Shown piece by piece: positions 7,205-15,714 of a DNA stretch of 37,358 nucleotides. This DNA is from a virus. The stretch spans positions 1 to 37,358 of the IMG/VR virus record IMGVR_UViG_3300044729_002084; one strand, written 5' to 3'. The notes below the pieces were generated by a model that worked only from the letters and a program-made list of their open reading frames with translations, did no database searches and was not told the DNA's origin. The stretch's first letter is position 1. Every line of letters begins with the position of its first letter. The translations under genes and the position numbers were made by a program.

Positions 7205-8380
7205 TTATTTCTGCCTCGCTAAACGATTTAATCTATTGAACTCGTTTCTGTCGTTTAATTTTGACACTTGTCCTTCATGATTAACAACGAATCCTTCAGG
7301 TTTAACTGATTGTCCTTTTATTTCATGATCTAAGCCACCAGTATGTTGTGCTAACGTGTGAACAAGAACATCTTTTGCTTTTTGTAAATGCTGATGTACT
7401 TGTAAAACATTTTGTAGATTCTGTTTGTGTACATTGGTATGTTGAATTAAACCATTAAGCTGATCTTGATATTTCTTTTTACCAGCATCAGTTTTTTTCT
7501 TATCTATCTCTTTTGTTAATTTATTTTCAATATGTTTTTGTAGACCCGCAACTGTTGGTTTTTCTTGAGTGTCTACAGTTGAATTGATATAAGTTTTCAT
7601 ATGATCTCTAACGGGATCAATAGAATGATACATATGAGGATTTTTGTCATGTAATTTTTGTGCAGCAGCTACATGCTTTGCATATTCAGTATGATTAGTT
7701 TTAGTCATCACAACTTTTGATGTATCGTGTCCGGGTAGTCTGTGATAAACATCAGGATGATCCGCAAAGTGACTTAAATCTGGACTATAGTTGGCTGTCA
7801 TAGCTTTTGCTGTAGGACCAACATATTCAGTATGATTGTAGATACCAAATTTAGCTTTAGCTATCTTCTTGCCTTCTTCTGAGTTTTTATTTGCAGAATA
7901 TTTGATAACATTTGGGGTGAAGCTATATTTGTCACCTTCTTTTTTCTTATCTTTGTCAGAGAATAGAACATCTCCTTGAAACACGCCTTGCTTGGGTGTT
8001 ATTTTTGGTAGATGCGTCAATGCTGATTTTAGTTTCTCAACAAGACCTGGTGCATGACCATGATTCTGCTGAATGTCTTTTTCTGTATAATTAATCTTTG
8101 GGTTTTTGTTGAATGCTGACTTTGATGCAACAAAGAACTTGCCAGTCTCTGGATGATGTCCATAAACAATAGACGGTGAGCCATCATGCTTCATGGTGAG
8201 AGAAGAATCGTGGGCACCGGAAATGATATGATTGTGAACTTGGTCTAATGCGCCGACAGCATGTTCGAAGCCTTTGGCTCCGTCATTGATAGGATGGTCC
8301 TCTAGGTGCTCAATGTGCTTGAGCTTTTCGCCTTCTGGTTCTGTAGTTTCTTCTTTTAAAAATGTCTTGAATTTTAGCAT
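7205..8380 (-). CDS. Nucleic-acid ligase-fold nucleotidyltransferase (DUF6267-like)
   Basis: With the start at 8380 the protein has 391 residues. KHDG at 64-67 fits motif I of the covalent nucleotidyltransferases (Lys64 as the AMP/GMP acceptor). FGIYNHTEYVG resembles motif III/IIIa, EGFVV at 362-366 resembles motif IV, and SKLND with Lys374 motif V. This is the fold of ATP-dependent ligases and capping enzymes, and is close to DUF6267 of aquatic T4-like phages (from memory). GAGG five bases upstream selects ATG 8380 over the TTG at 8398, giving the N-terminus MLKFKTFLKE, which matches the T4 capsid-targeting peptide. It is the first gene behind the late promoter at 8421. The substrate (RNA, DNA or protein) cannot be told. 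Confidence 0.7.
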   Translation of the reverse strand: MLKFKTFLKEETTEPEGEKLKHIEHLEDHPINDGAKGFEHAVGALDQVHNHIISGAHDSSLTMKHDGSPSIVYGHHPETGKFFVASKSAFNKNPKINYTEKDIQQNHGHAPGLVEKLKSALTHLPKITPKQGVFQGDVLFSDKDKKKEGDKYSFTPNVIKYSANKNSEEGKKIAKAKFGIYNHTEYVGPTAKAMTANYSPDLSHFADHPDVYHRLPGHDTSKVVMTKTNHTEYAKHVAAAQKLHDKNPHMYHSIDPVRDHMKTYINSTVDTQEKPTVAGLQKHIENKLTKEIDKKKTDAGKKKYQDQLNGLIQHTNVHKQNLQNVLQVHQHLQKAKDVLVHTLAQHTGGLDHEIKGQSVKPEGFVVNHEGQVSKLNDRNEFNRLNRLARQK

Positions 8381-8420
8381 GAATTCCTCAATTGGCAATA
8401 CCCTGTGATTACCTATTGAG

Positions 8421-8428
8421 TATTTATA
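8421..8428 (-). promoter_or_regulatory. T4-type late promoter TATAAATA
   Basis: An exact TATAAATA on the minus strand, 41 nt before the ligase-like start. Its bases 3-5 (TAA) are the stop codon of the SDR gene upstream. It separates the glycan operon from the virion module and should be read by the phage late sigma factor (gp55-like). Confidence 0.7.
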
Positions 8429-9233
8429 TGATTAGTTCGTCTATAATATCATAAATCGTATAGTTCTGTACATAGCCTAATTGTTTAATCTTGGTAATAT
8501 CTAAGACCATATTGGTAGTCTGTACGACTTTGTGGAATTCAGCAGTTGCAACATTTTCCACGTTAGATGATGACGATAGTTTTTGTGCAGCATAGGTAAT
8601 AGCATCAACTAAACGAATAGGAATACCATTTCCTATGTTATAGATTTCGTTGATTTTTCCTTTTTGTAGGACTAGATTGATGGCACGAATTGCATCGGTG
8701 ACATAAATGTAGTCTCTGTAGGCTTCACCACCATCATATAGCTGAACTGTGTTTCCGGCTTGTAGTTCCTGTATCATGTACTGCAATGCATTCTTCTTTT
8801 TTGATACCTTTTTATCAGATGCACCCACGACATTTGCCAGTCTCAAAATTCTATATTTAATATTAAACGTTTCACAATATGAAATGAGTAACTGCTCTGC
8901 TGCTCGTTTGGTGATGCTGTAAAAGCCTTTAGGGTCGCAGTAGGCAGTCTCTTTAGCTGGCAAATCAACATTTCCGTATACAAACCAAGAACTTACAAAG
9001 TTAAATGTAACGTCTTTTCCTTTGCAAGTTTCTAGCGTCTTAATAAGTGTCGTTAGATTTGTATCGATGTCAATATAAGGGTCTGTCCAAACATTATAGT
9101 TGTCTACTGTTGAAATGAAGTAAAGAACCTCGTCAGACTTCACTTCATAGTCATTTCTCTCATTAACAATTACATTAGGAGTGAGTCTTGCATACTCACC
9201 ACCAACAAATCCAGCACCTAGAACATTTACCAT
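8424..9233 (-). CDS. Extended SDR sugar-nucleotide epimerase/reductase
   Basis: 269 residues when started at ATG 9233, which overlaps the stop of the dehydrase gene (ATGGTAA) and lies 10 nt from AAGGAG. Longer frames back to 9290 or 9242 are less likely. GAGFVGG at residues 5-11 is the NAD(P)-binding glycine motif. YSITK is the YxxxK catalytic pair and FVSSWFVYG supplies the Ser. The RDYIYVTDA and YNIGNG segments are typical of NDP-sugar epimerases/reductases. Last gene of the glycan operon, directly after a 3-dehydrase, so reduction or epimerisation of a keto-dideoxy sugar is a reasonable but unproven role. Confidence 0.85.
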   Translation of the reverse strand: MVNVLGAGFVGGEYARLTPNVIVNERNDYEVKSDEVLYFISTVDNYNVWTDPYIDIDTNLTTLIKTLETCKGKDVTFNFVSSWFVYGNVDLPAKETAYCDPKGFYSITKRAAEQLLISYCETFNIKYRILRLANVVGASDKKVSKKKNALQYMIQELQAGNTVQLYDGGEAYRDYIYVTDAIRAINLVLQKGKINEIYNIGNGIPIRLVDAITYAAQKLSSSSNVENVATAEFHKVVQTTNMVLDITKIKQLGYVQNYTIYDIIDELII

Positions 9234-10507
9234 TGTTGACATACTCCTTCGATATAATTCAAAACCTTTTCGTTGTATAAAGGAGAACATCCAATGAAGA
9301 ATACATTACTCAATGCTAGATTTGAGTTTGGATAATCTTTGTAATTATCTAAATGTTTATATCCGGGATGCAGTAAAATATTACCACTGAAATAGTTTCT
9401 AGTTTGAATTTTATTGTTTTCAAAGTGAGATACCATAAATTCTTTCATTTCTTGCGATTCGCAATAGATAGGTACCCCAAACCATGAAGGATCAGAACCT
9501 GGTGTTGCATTGATTACTCTTGCACCAGAAATATTATCTTCAATGAACGTCTGAATCTTTTCTTTGTATTCTCGGCGTTTGCTTTCAAGCATATCAAACT
9601 TTTTCAACTGCTCTAGTCCGATTGCACCTTGCAAGTCTAGAGGTTTTAGATTGTAACCAATATTAGTAAACAAATATTTGTGATCAATGACGCCATCATA
9701 ATCATCCAACCAGTTATCAAATCTTTTTCCACAAGTACCACATTCAAGTAGATTGTTTGCTCCTACACAGTAACAATCTCTACCCCACCAAGAAATGCTT
9801 CTTGCTTCTTTGATGAATGTTTCACTATTTGAACACACCATACCACCTTCACCCGTACTAATGTGATGTGCGGGATAGAACGATGTTGTCCATGCATCAT
9901 AATAGTCTGTAATCAGTTTGCCATTCCAAAGAGAACCCAAAGAATCACAATTATCACCTAATAGAGTTAGACCATATTTGTTACACAAAGCAACAATGAA
10001 ATCCATGTCTGGAGGATTACCCAAAACAGGAGAAACAAAAATAGCTCTTGTCTTTGACGTAATCTTTTCTTCTATTTTTAATACATCAAAGTTTAATGTG
10101 TCAAGTTCAATGTCAATGAAAATAGGTTTCATTCCATTTTGAATGATTGGTGCTATTGTAGTTGGAAATCCTACAGGAGATACAATGATTTCATCTCCAT
10201 CTTTCCAGTTATTATATTTTTTCGCAGCAGTTACCATCACAAGATTGGCTGAACTACCAGAGTTCACCATGTGGGAGTATTTGACATTGAATCGTTTGCT
10301 GAATGCATCTTGAAATTCAGACACTTTTTCACCAGAAACTATCCAAGAACCATTTAGCAATGTATCAATAGCTACTCTGATTTCATTATGATCCCAAAGT
10401 TGTCCAGAGTATTGCACAAATTGGCCCTCTTGATAATTATCGTAATTTTTCACATATTTTGGCTGCACTGATTTTGATAGTGCTTCAATCATTTCATTTG
10501 GTGTCAT
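9227..10507 (-). CDS. rfbH: RfbH/E1-type NDP-4-keto-6-deoxyhexose 3-dehydrase (PMP, iron-sulfur)
   Basis: 426 residues of the DegT/StrS aminotransferase fold, in which the PLP lysine is replaced by His: SFYPAHHISTGEGG, with His214 at the Lys position. This is the hallmark of the CDP-4-keto-6-deoxyglucose 3-dehydrase E1 (RfbH/DdhC). Four Cys (187, 245, 247, 256) give C-X57-C-X1-C-X8-C, nearly the published [2Fe-2S] motif C-X57-C-X1-C-X7-C of E1. The enzyme removes the C3 hydroxyl with PMP and electrons from a reductase. No reductase (E3) gene is seen in the window, so the host must supply one. It overlaps rmlB by 4 nt; GGAG 7 nt upstream fixes the start. The product would be a 3,6-dideoxyhexose precursor. 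Confidence 0.88.
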   Translation of the reverse strand: MTPNEMIEALSKSVQPKYVKNYDNYQEGQFVQYSGQLWDHNEIRVAIDTLLNGSWIVSGEKVSEFQDAFSKRFNVKYSHMVNSGSSANLVMVTAAKKYNNWKDGDEIIVSPVGFPTTIAPIIQNGMKPIFIDIELDTLNFDVLKIEEKITSKTRAIFVSPVLGNPPDMDFIVALCNKYGLTLLGDNCDSLGSLWNGKLITDYYDAWTTSFYPAHHISTGEGGMVCSNSETFIKEARSISWWGRDCYCVGANNLLECGTCGKRFDNWLDDYDGVIDHKYLFTNIGYNLKPLDLQGAIGLEQLKKFDMLESKRREYKEKIQTFIEDNISGARVINATPGSDPSWFGVPIYCESQEMKEFMVSHFENNKIQTRNYFSGNILLHPGYKHLDNYKDYPNSNLALSNVFFIGCSPLYNEKVLNYIEGVCQQW

Positions 10508-11451
10508 TTAGTTTCTCCGTACCATGGTAGTGTTTTTTGTATGCCTTGTTCTAACGTATAATTTGGTTTATATCCAAGTTCTTTTGTTATCTTGTCGCAA
10601 TTGATAGAGTATCTTCTGTCATGACCTGGTCTATCTGTCACATATTCTATCAGACTTTCGGGTTTATTCATAACATTTAGAATCATTTTTACCAGTTCTA
10701 TATTGGATACTTCTGTACCTCCACCAATATTATATTTTTCTCCAATTTTTCCTTTTTCACGAACTAAATTAATTCCATTGCAATGATCATGAACAAATAG
10801 CCAATCTCTGACATTTAACCCGTCACCATACACAGGAATTTTATGATTCTTTCTTGCTTTACTGATGATTGTTGGTATAAACTTTTCTTTATGCTGACCT
10901 GGACCATAATTGTTTGAGCAGTTCGTTATAATTGCCGGTACTCCATATGTTTTATGAAATGCTCTAACAAAATGATCACTTGCAGCTTTTGATGCTGAGT
11001 ATGGATTGTTTGGTTGATATTGTGTCAGTTCATGAAAGCTTTCATCTGAATCTAACTCTAAACTACCATAAACTTCATCAGTGGAAACATGAATAAACTT
11101 TTCTAAAGAATCTAAATTCATAGAGTGCTTTAGAAGATTAAGTGTTCCTAAAATGTTTGTATCAACAAAAGGAGTGTAATCGTTAATTGAATTATCAACA
11201 TGAGACTCTGCTGCAAAATTTATGATATGCTTTGGTTTATATTTGTCAAAGATTCTTTTAATATATTCTTCGTCTTTGATATCAGCAGGCTCAAAAGAAA
11301 TTCTTTCATTATCTACAAGAGGTTTAATGTAATCATAGTTTGATGCATACGTCAATTTGTCAACACAAACTATTTCATCATCTATTTTCCAAACTGTATT
11401 CCATAAATAATTGCCACCAATAAATCCTGCACCACCAGTTACTAAAATCAT
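10504..11451 (-). CDS. rmlB: dTDP-glucose 4,6-dehydratase (RmlB)
   Basis: 315 residues, usual length for the family. GGAGFIGGNY at 6-15 binds NAD. STDEVYG holds the Thr-Asp-Glu triad of RmlB, and PYSASKAASD the Tyr-x-x-x-Lys pair. CDP-glucose dehydratases lack the DEVYG motif, so dTDP-glucose is the likely substrate. It converts NDP-glucose to NDP-4-keto-6-deoxyglucose, the substrate class of the next enzyme in the operon. Starts and stops overlap the neighbours by 4 nt on both sides. GGAG 7 nt before ATG supports the start. No RmlA-type nucleotidyltransferase is seen. Confidence 0.92.
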   Translation of the reverse strand: MILVTGGAGFIGGNYLWNTVWKIDDEIVCVDKLTYASNYDYIKPLVDNERISFEPADIKDEEYIKRIFDKYKPKHIINFAAESHVDNSINDYTPFVDTNILGTLNLLKHSMNLDSLEKFIHVSTDEVYGSLELDSDESFHELTQYQPNNPYSASKAASDHFVRAFHKTYGVPAIITNCSNNYGPGQHKEKFIPTIISKARKNHKIPVYGDGLNVRDWLFVHDHCNGINLVREKGKIGEKYNIGGGTEVSNIELVKMILNVMNKPESLIEYVTDRPGHDRRYSINCDKITKELGYKPNYTLEQGIQKTLPWYGETK

Positions 11452-12119
11452 AACTCAACTCCATAATGTTTTGCTATACCATGTTTACCATGAAATCCTA
11501 GACTTTTACCTAGCCATGGTGAACTCATATTATGTTCTATACTAAATTTGTCTACAATATCACCTTCAGCAAATTTAATATTATACTTTTCTTCAAGTTC
11601 TTTTCTATGTATCTTGCAGATAATATTATCTTCAGGAATTACTTTATCACCATATGCATCAAACACATAGTTGTCTGGATTATCTATTACTTCTCGTGAA
11701 TAATCTGATGTTTTATACTTAACCTCTAGATTCAATAAAGCATCGTATAGTTTTCTACTTCTCAAACAGAATCCACCATTACCCACCATACCATTGTTCC
11801 ATCTAGCTCCAATATAATCATAATTTAAGAATGCTTCATCCCATGCATTTTGATTTACGGCAAAACCATCAGCATGAATTATTATGTTGTATGGTTCAGT
11901 AACAACATGAGGCACTAATTTTAAAGTTATAAAATTGTATTCGTCAGTATATCTTTTAAACTTTTCTATTTTAATCCAAGTTACAGGAAACTCATGTGAG
12001 ATTAGATTAGCATCACTAAACCAATATACTCTGCTTATAGGAATACATTTAATTGTGCTTCGTATTGCACGAATCGTTGGTTCGTAGTTTAAAGCATCAA
12101 TGCAGGTTAAACTAATCAT
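11448..12119 (-). CDS. DUF5672-type putative glycosyltransferase
   Basis: 223 residues. IIIHADGFAVN (about 76-86) and the segment IGARWNNGMVGNGGFCLRSR (about 102-121) resemble the DUF5672 family found in glycan gene clusters. HADG would be the metal/nucleotide site and VGNGGFCLRS the acceptor-binding loop as in GT-A enzymes. No membrane segment. It overlaps both neighbours by 4-8 nt and lacks a clear Shine-Dalgarno, so it is translated by coupling. Donor and acceptor unknown. Confidence 0.72.
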   Translation of the reverse strand: MISLTCIDALNYEPTIRAIRSTIKCIPISRVYWFSDANLISHEFPVTWIKIEKFKRYTDEYNFITLKLVPHVVTEPYNIIIHADGFAVNQNAWDEAFLNYDYIGARWNNGMVGNGGFCLRSRKLYDALLNLEVKYKTSDYSREVIDNPDNYVFDAYGDKVIPEDNIICKIHRKELEEKYNIKFAEGDIVDKFSIEHNMSSPWLGKSLGFHGKHGIAKHYGVEL

Positions 12120-12753
12120 ATGGATAAGGGTCTACACTAGTTCCTCCTGCATGTGCATATTGAAGAACATCATGGCCAAAGAAATTTCTGTATATATCTA
12201 ATATATGTACCTGATCTAAAAGACCTTTCTCGTTAACAGAATCAAACCAAACGTATTCTAAATCTTTTTCGCAACGATACAATTCATCCATCGACAATGT
12301 TTGATTGAAGAACTCGATTTCAGAGAAATACATTTGAGTTCCTAGAGTGATATCATTTCCCCACTTTGCTGTGACTGCTTTTTTAACAGTCTCTTTACAT
12401 TTTTGTATAATGTCATGATAATCTAAATCTGGTTTGTTATCATAGGCCATCTTCAGCAAATATTTGAATTCTTTAGGAATCAAATTGACTGCATTTCTCA
12501 TCAAAGTCAATTCTGCAACACCATGATTTGTTGTTCTTTGTGGTACACCATCAAATGAGAATCTATTATCTTTATCATAGATAAACACATCACAATAATC
12601 TTGTGTTTCAGCATCTATGGGTGAGTGAGTTGTGAGAATAACATAATGACCTTTTTCAGACAACATTTTGCAAAGTGTCTTGGTCATCTTTCTTTTTTCT
12701 TCTTGATGATTGCCTCCACAATAAGAGGTAACTATGATTGCTGTATCACTCAT
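12112..12753 (-). CDS. Putative glycosyltransferase-like protein
   Basis: 213 residues, opening with an alternating hydrophobic strand (TAIIVTSYCGG) like the first beta strand of a GT-A Rossmann-type fold. ILTTHSPID and DVFIYDKDN would be the next strands and LLKMAYDNKPD could hold the D-x-D-like acidic site. No family is recognised with certainty; the operon context suggests a glycan enzyme. Coupled to both neighbours by overlaps. Confidence 0.55.
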   Translation of the reverse strand: MSDTAIIVTSYCGGNHQEEKRKMTKTLCKMLSEKGHYVILTTHSPIDAETQDYCDVFIYDKDNRFSFDGVPQRTTNHGVAELTLMRNAVNLIPKEFKYLLKMAYDNKPDLDYHDIIQKCKETVKKAVTAKWGNDITLGTQMYFSEIEFFNQTLSMDELYRCEKDLEYVWFDSVNEKGLLDQVHILDIYRNFFGHDVLQYAHAGGTSVDPYPYD

Positions 12754-13457
12754 GCTGTTCTGTATATAAAAGTTTCTTGCATATCATCTCTATATGCTTC
12801 AGAAGGTAAATACCAACGATTTGTTTCACCAGGATGCATATCATATGCATTTGGATTACCACTACCGTGCCAGCATTCAAGGTCAAAACGATGATGCGGT
12901 TGATCTTCAAATTGTGGTTTGAACATGTTCTCTGGTGGAGTCTTTAATCTGCGGCACTTTCTAAGATACGATGCTTTTGCCCAATAAAAGTTACCCGCAT
13001 AGAAAGGATGAGGTGGGTTATTTAAAAATGCTGCACCACACATATCATAACCTTCGTCTAATTTAGCAACACATTCTTTCCATTTCTCAATGTTCCAGTA
13101 TTGCATATACTTTCGCCAGTTTTGATGACCTCCTGGTCCGTGACTAGCTCCTTTATGTGTTATAAAACACACATAGAATTCTTCATCATTAAGATGACAG
13201 TATTCTTGTAAATAGTTTACTGAAGTTGCTTCATACCATGGTTGAAAAGATTGATCATAATGTAATATATCAATATTCTTTCTATCTTTCCACCTTTCTT
13301 CTAACCAAGAATAATTTTCTTTGTCGTAGTGTGCAAAGAAATAACCATGCTCTATTTCATCAAGTAGACCAGTTTTTTCTAGCAGTTCTGTTTGTTCTAT
13401 TGTGATATCTTTACCGCAGCCAATATCTATCATATGGCTGAACAATTTAATTTTCAT
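12750..13457 (-). CDS. Putative glycosyltransferase with THKGA and NPPHPFYAGNFYW motifs
   Basis: 235 residues from ATG 13457, which has GGAG 7 nt upstream; an earlier in-frame ATG at 13481 lies inside the upstream gene. The FITHKGAS...NWRKYMQYW segment followed by NPPHPFYAGNFYWAKASYL resembles, from memory, sugar-transferase-like proteins of bacterial capsule clusters that contain a HTKG motif and an SGNFWWAK loop. Many Trp, His and Tyr suit a carbohydrate binder. No membrane segment. Donor and acceptor unknown. Confidence 0.65.
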   Translation of the reverse strand: MKIKLFSHMIDIGCGKDITIEQTELLEKTGLLDEIEHGYFFAHYDKENYSWLEERWKDRKNIDILHYDQSFQPWYEATSVNYLQEYCHLNDEEFYVCFITHKGASHGPGGHQNWRKYMQYWNIEKWKECVAKLDEGYDMCGAAFLNNPPHPFYAGNFYWAKASYLRKCRRLKTPPENMFKPQFEDQPHHRFDLECWHGSGNPNAYDMHPGETNRWYLPSEAYRDDMQETFIYRTA

Positions 13458-13458
13458 T

Positions 13459-14163
13459 TTAACTCCAAGTTGCTTGTTCAAAGTTATGCCAGTAATGAAT
13501 GACTCTTCCTTTTCCTAATGTAGAATAGAAAGGAGTTGTATGAATAAGGCCATGACCAGAATAGAAGTATAATATTTCACCTGGTCCGCTTTCTAACGCA
13601 CCAACAAAATGACTAGTTCCTGTATCACCACCAAAGAATATTTCACTTGTCATTATGTGATTTAAGTTTTCTAGAAAATCTGTAGATTCTTCCCACCCAT
13701 CAATATGACCTATCGTTGTTTCTGTACAAATAATTTTTCTATAATCTGAATATGCTTCACTTTTAAATCTCTCAAGCATTTTTTCAAAAATATGTTTCGG
13801 CCAATTTCTATATGTGTTGTATTGAGCATTAAACAAAGGACAGATAACTATCTTTTTTTCTGCTGTTTTGTTGTTTGGAATTTTTACTAAATCACCAGAC
13901 AATCCTCTGAAATCCCAGAGATTAATATTCTTCCATGATAACTCTTTTTCACCACGAACATCAGAAAAATAATTTGTGTTGTCTAACATAAATCTCAAAA
14001 ATTTCTGACAATAATCTGCTGGTGATACTGAGTCAGGTAACAGATGGAACTTTATGTTAGTATCTTCTACTTTTCTAAGATACTCAACGACATTTGCTAC
14101 GGCAACAATATCTCCATTTCTTAGAGGACCACCAAACGCACCGAGAGGAACATTAATTATCAT
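13459..14163 (-). CDS. GT9-like (heptosyltransferase-type) glycosyltransferase
   Basis: 234 residues. FFGGDTGTSHFVGAL near residue 178 is the nucleotide-binding loop of the heptosyltransferase/ADP-heptose family (D-T-G-x-x-H). IVICPLFNAQYNTYRNWPKHIFEKM is its typical strand-helix before the C-terminal domain. It is shorter than bacterial members (about 320-350 aa), so the N-terminal domain is reduced. Its 3' end is 2 nt from the next start. Confidence 0.68.
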   Translation of the reverse strand: MIINVPLGAFGGPLRNGDIVAVANVVEYLRKVEDTNIKFHLLPDSVSPADYCQKFLRFMLDNTNYFSDVRGEKELSWKNINLWDFRGLSGDLVKIPNNKTAEKKIVICPLFNAQYNTYRNWPKHIFEKMLERFKSEAYSDYRKIICTETTIGHIDGWEESTDFLENLNHIMTSEIFFGGDTGTSHFVGALESGPGEILYFYSGHGLIHTTPFYSTLGKGRVIHYWHNFEQATWS

Positions 14164-14893
14164 ACTTAAAATCTCTTATATAAACGAGTTTTGATTTTCT
14201 ATCTTGATAGTAGTGTAGTTTGTAATCCTGCTCTACACCCCAACCCTGCCAGTTTCTTATATCTTCATCCCATAGAATATAACAATCTTTTTTCATCAAA
14301 TCGGCAACGATACCTATTCCAGTAAATGTAGTGATGAATGGATTTGGATTATATTTAACAAGTGAACAATTATACACTAAATCTTTTTTGTAGTCAAGAT
14401 AAAAAGCTTTTTCTCTTGGTACAATTTCTGCATTTTGAATTAAATTGGAATATCGTCTAATATCAACATCTGGTGCATCATTAGGAGACCATCGATCACC
14501 AATAATGGATTTGCTAGTTTGAAAGTCGATGTCTAGTTTCGGCACTTGTAACTCAAAATCATCATCAATTTCAAAGTCTATTTTGTAATTATCTCTAATG
14601 AAATTGTAGAATCTGTGACAAACTATAGGACTATTACCATGATTCTTTTCCTCGCCCATGTCATCAATTATCATATACCTTTCGGGTATTCTCGTTTCTT
14701 CACGCATGAACTTGACTTCAAAAAACATTTCTTGGTTTAGAAGAAGTTCTTTTATGCCATTAAATCGTTCAAGTCTATCACAAATGACAAAAGACATTTT
14801 ATGATTAAGCTTCTTGTATAGACCAGACAATGCAGGGAGACAATGCATAAAGTCTCCTAGATTGTGAATTCTTGGTGAAATGACTTTAATCAT
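14153..14893 (-). CDS. GT9-like glycosyltransferase (paralogous type)
   Basis: 246 residues. HNLGDFMHCLPALSGLYKK at the N-terminus matches the GDxxxxxPxxxxL first motif of GT9 enzymes. FTGIGIVADLMKKDCYILWDED near residue 190 is the matching C-terminal loop, but without the usual D-T-G-x-x-H. This gene carries the N-terminal motif and its neighbour (13459-14163) the C-terminal one, so the two might form one functional enzyme; that is inference. They overlap by 11 nt. Confidence 0.6.
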   Translation of the reverse strand: MIKVISPRIHNLGDFMHCLPALSGLYKKLNHKMSFVICDRLERFNGIKELLLNQEMFFEVKFMREETRIPERYMIIDDMGEEKNHGNSPIVCHRFYNFIRDNYKIDFEIDDDFELQVPKLDIDFQTSKSIIGDRWSPNDAPDVDIRRYSNLIQNAEIVPREKAFYLDYKKDLVYNCSLVKYNPNPFITTFTGIGIVADLMKKDCYILWDEDIRNWQGWGVEQDYKLHYYQDRKSKLVYIRDFKYDN

Positions 14894-15714
14894 GCGTGAT
14901 CATTATATACTCTGAATATTCTAAACCAATCATTTAAATCTGCTGGATGCAATTCAAAATCTTGGGAGCTTGATAGGTATGACATCAGAAGAAGTGTTTG
15001 GTCATCATCAATTAGATTATTTTCAAGTAAAAGTTCTACATTCTTCAGCACAAGTTGTTTTAGTAGTTTCCATTTTTCAGTTCCAGCTACAATATGACAT
15101 CCTTGAATGTAAACATCTCCAGTATAGATGATGCTGTCTATTGGTCTACTTTTATCAATAGGATGTTGGTTGAAAAAATGTATCTTCTCTTTATTAAAAT
15201 CATAAGACCATTTATTTGTTGATGGTATTGTTGTATCGTTTCTTACATAACCAAAATCAATCCATGCAGTTAGATCATTATGAATCAAACCTTTTTCTAT
15301 AGCATCAACTGCATACCAAGATTTGAAAATATTTACAAGAACATAATCGGCATGCCAGTATTCAATCAGTTGAGGATTGACAACCTTATCATAATAGTTT
15401 GAATCATCCATCACCTTCTGAACCATTGCTTTTGTGAGTTCAAAGCCTTTAGGAAGATATGATTCTGTAGCCACAACCTTTGTTAGTTCTTCTAGTCCAT
15501 GATTTTTTCTTATTGTGTATATTCTATCTTCAAAATTTGGTGTCGTATAAATCACCATTTCATTTTGAAGTTTGGCTAATTTATTAAAGAAATCAAAATA
15601 AGTATCAACGCTTCTGTGTTGATACCAAGGTAGCTCTCTACCATGTTTTACTTTTGGTAAGTTACCTCTACCAATATCATAGAATGCTGTAACTACTGAT
15701 ATATCATTAGCCAT
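14890..15714 (-). CDS. HtrL/YibB (WlaTC)-type putative glycosyltransferase
   Basis: 274 residues from ATG 15714; GAGG six bases upstream selects it over the TTG at 15726. The opening SVVTAFYDIGRGN, followed by YFDFFNKLAKLQNEMVIYT, is the signature of the HtrL_YibB family, found in LPS and capsule clusters. DFGYVRN and IYTGDVYIQGCHIVAG follow as in the family. Near full length for this family. It overlaps both neighbours. Confidence 0.78.
   Translation of the reverse strand: MANDISVVTAFYDIGRGNLPKVKHGRELPWYQHRSVDTYFDFFNKLAKLQNEMVIYTTPNFEDRIYTIRKNHGLEELTKVVATESYLPKGFELTKAMVQKVMDDSNYYDKVVNPQLIEYWHADYVLVNIFKSWYAVDAIEKGLIHNDLTAWIDFGYVRNDTTIPSTNKWSYDFNKEKIHFFNQHPIDKSRPIDSIIYTGDVYIQGCHIVAGTEKWKLLKQLVLKNVELLLENNLIDDDQTLLLMSYLSSSQDFELHPADLNDWFRIFRVYNDHA

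Noticed and set aside
9234-9290. Longer start for the SDR gene (ATG 9290 or 9242)
   Set aside because: The Rossmann motif begins right after ATG 9233. ATG 9242 is only 1 nt from AAGGAG, and 9290 lies well inside the dehydrase gene.
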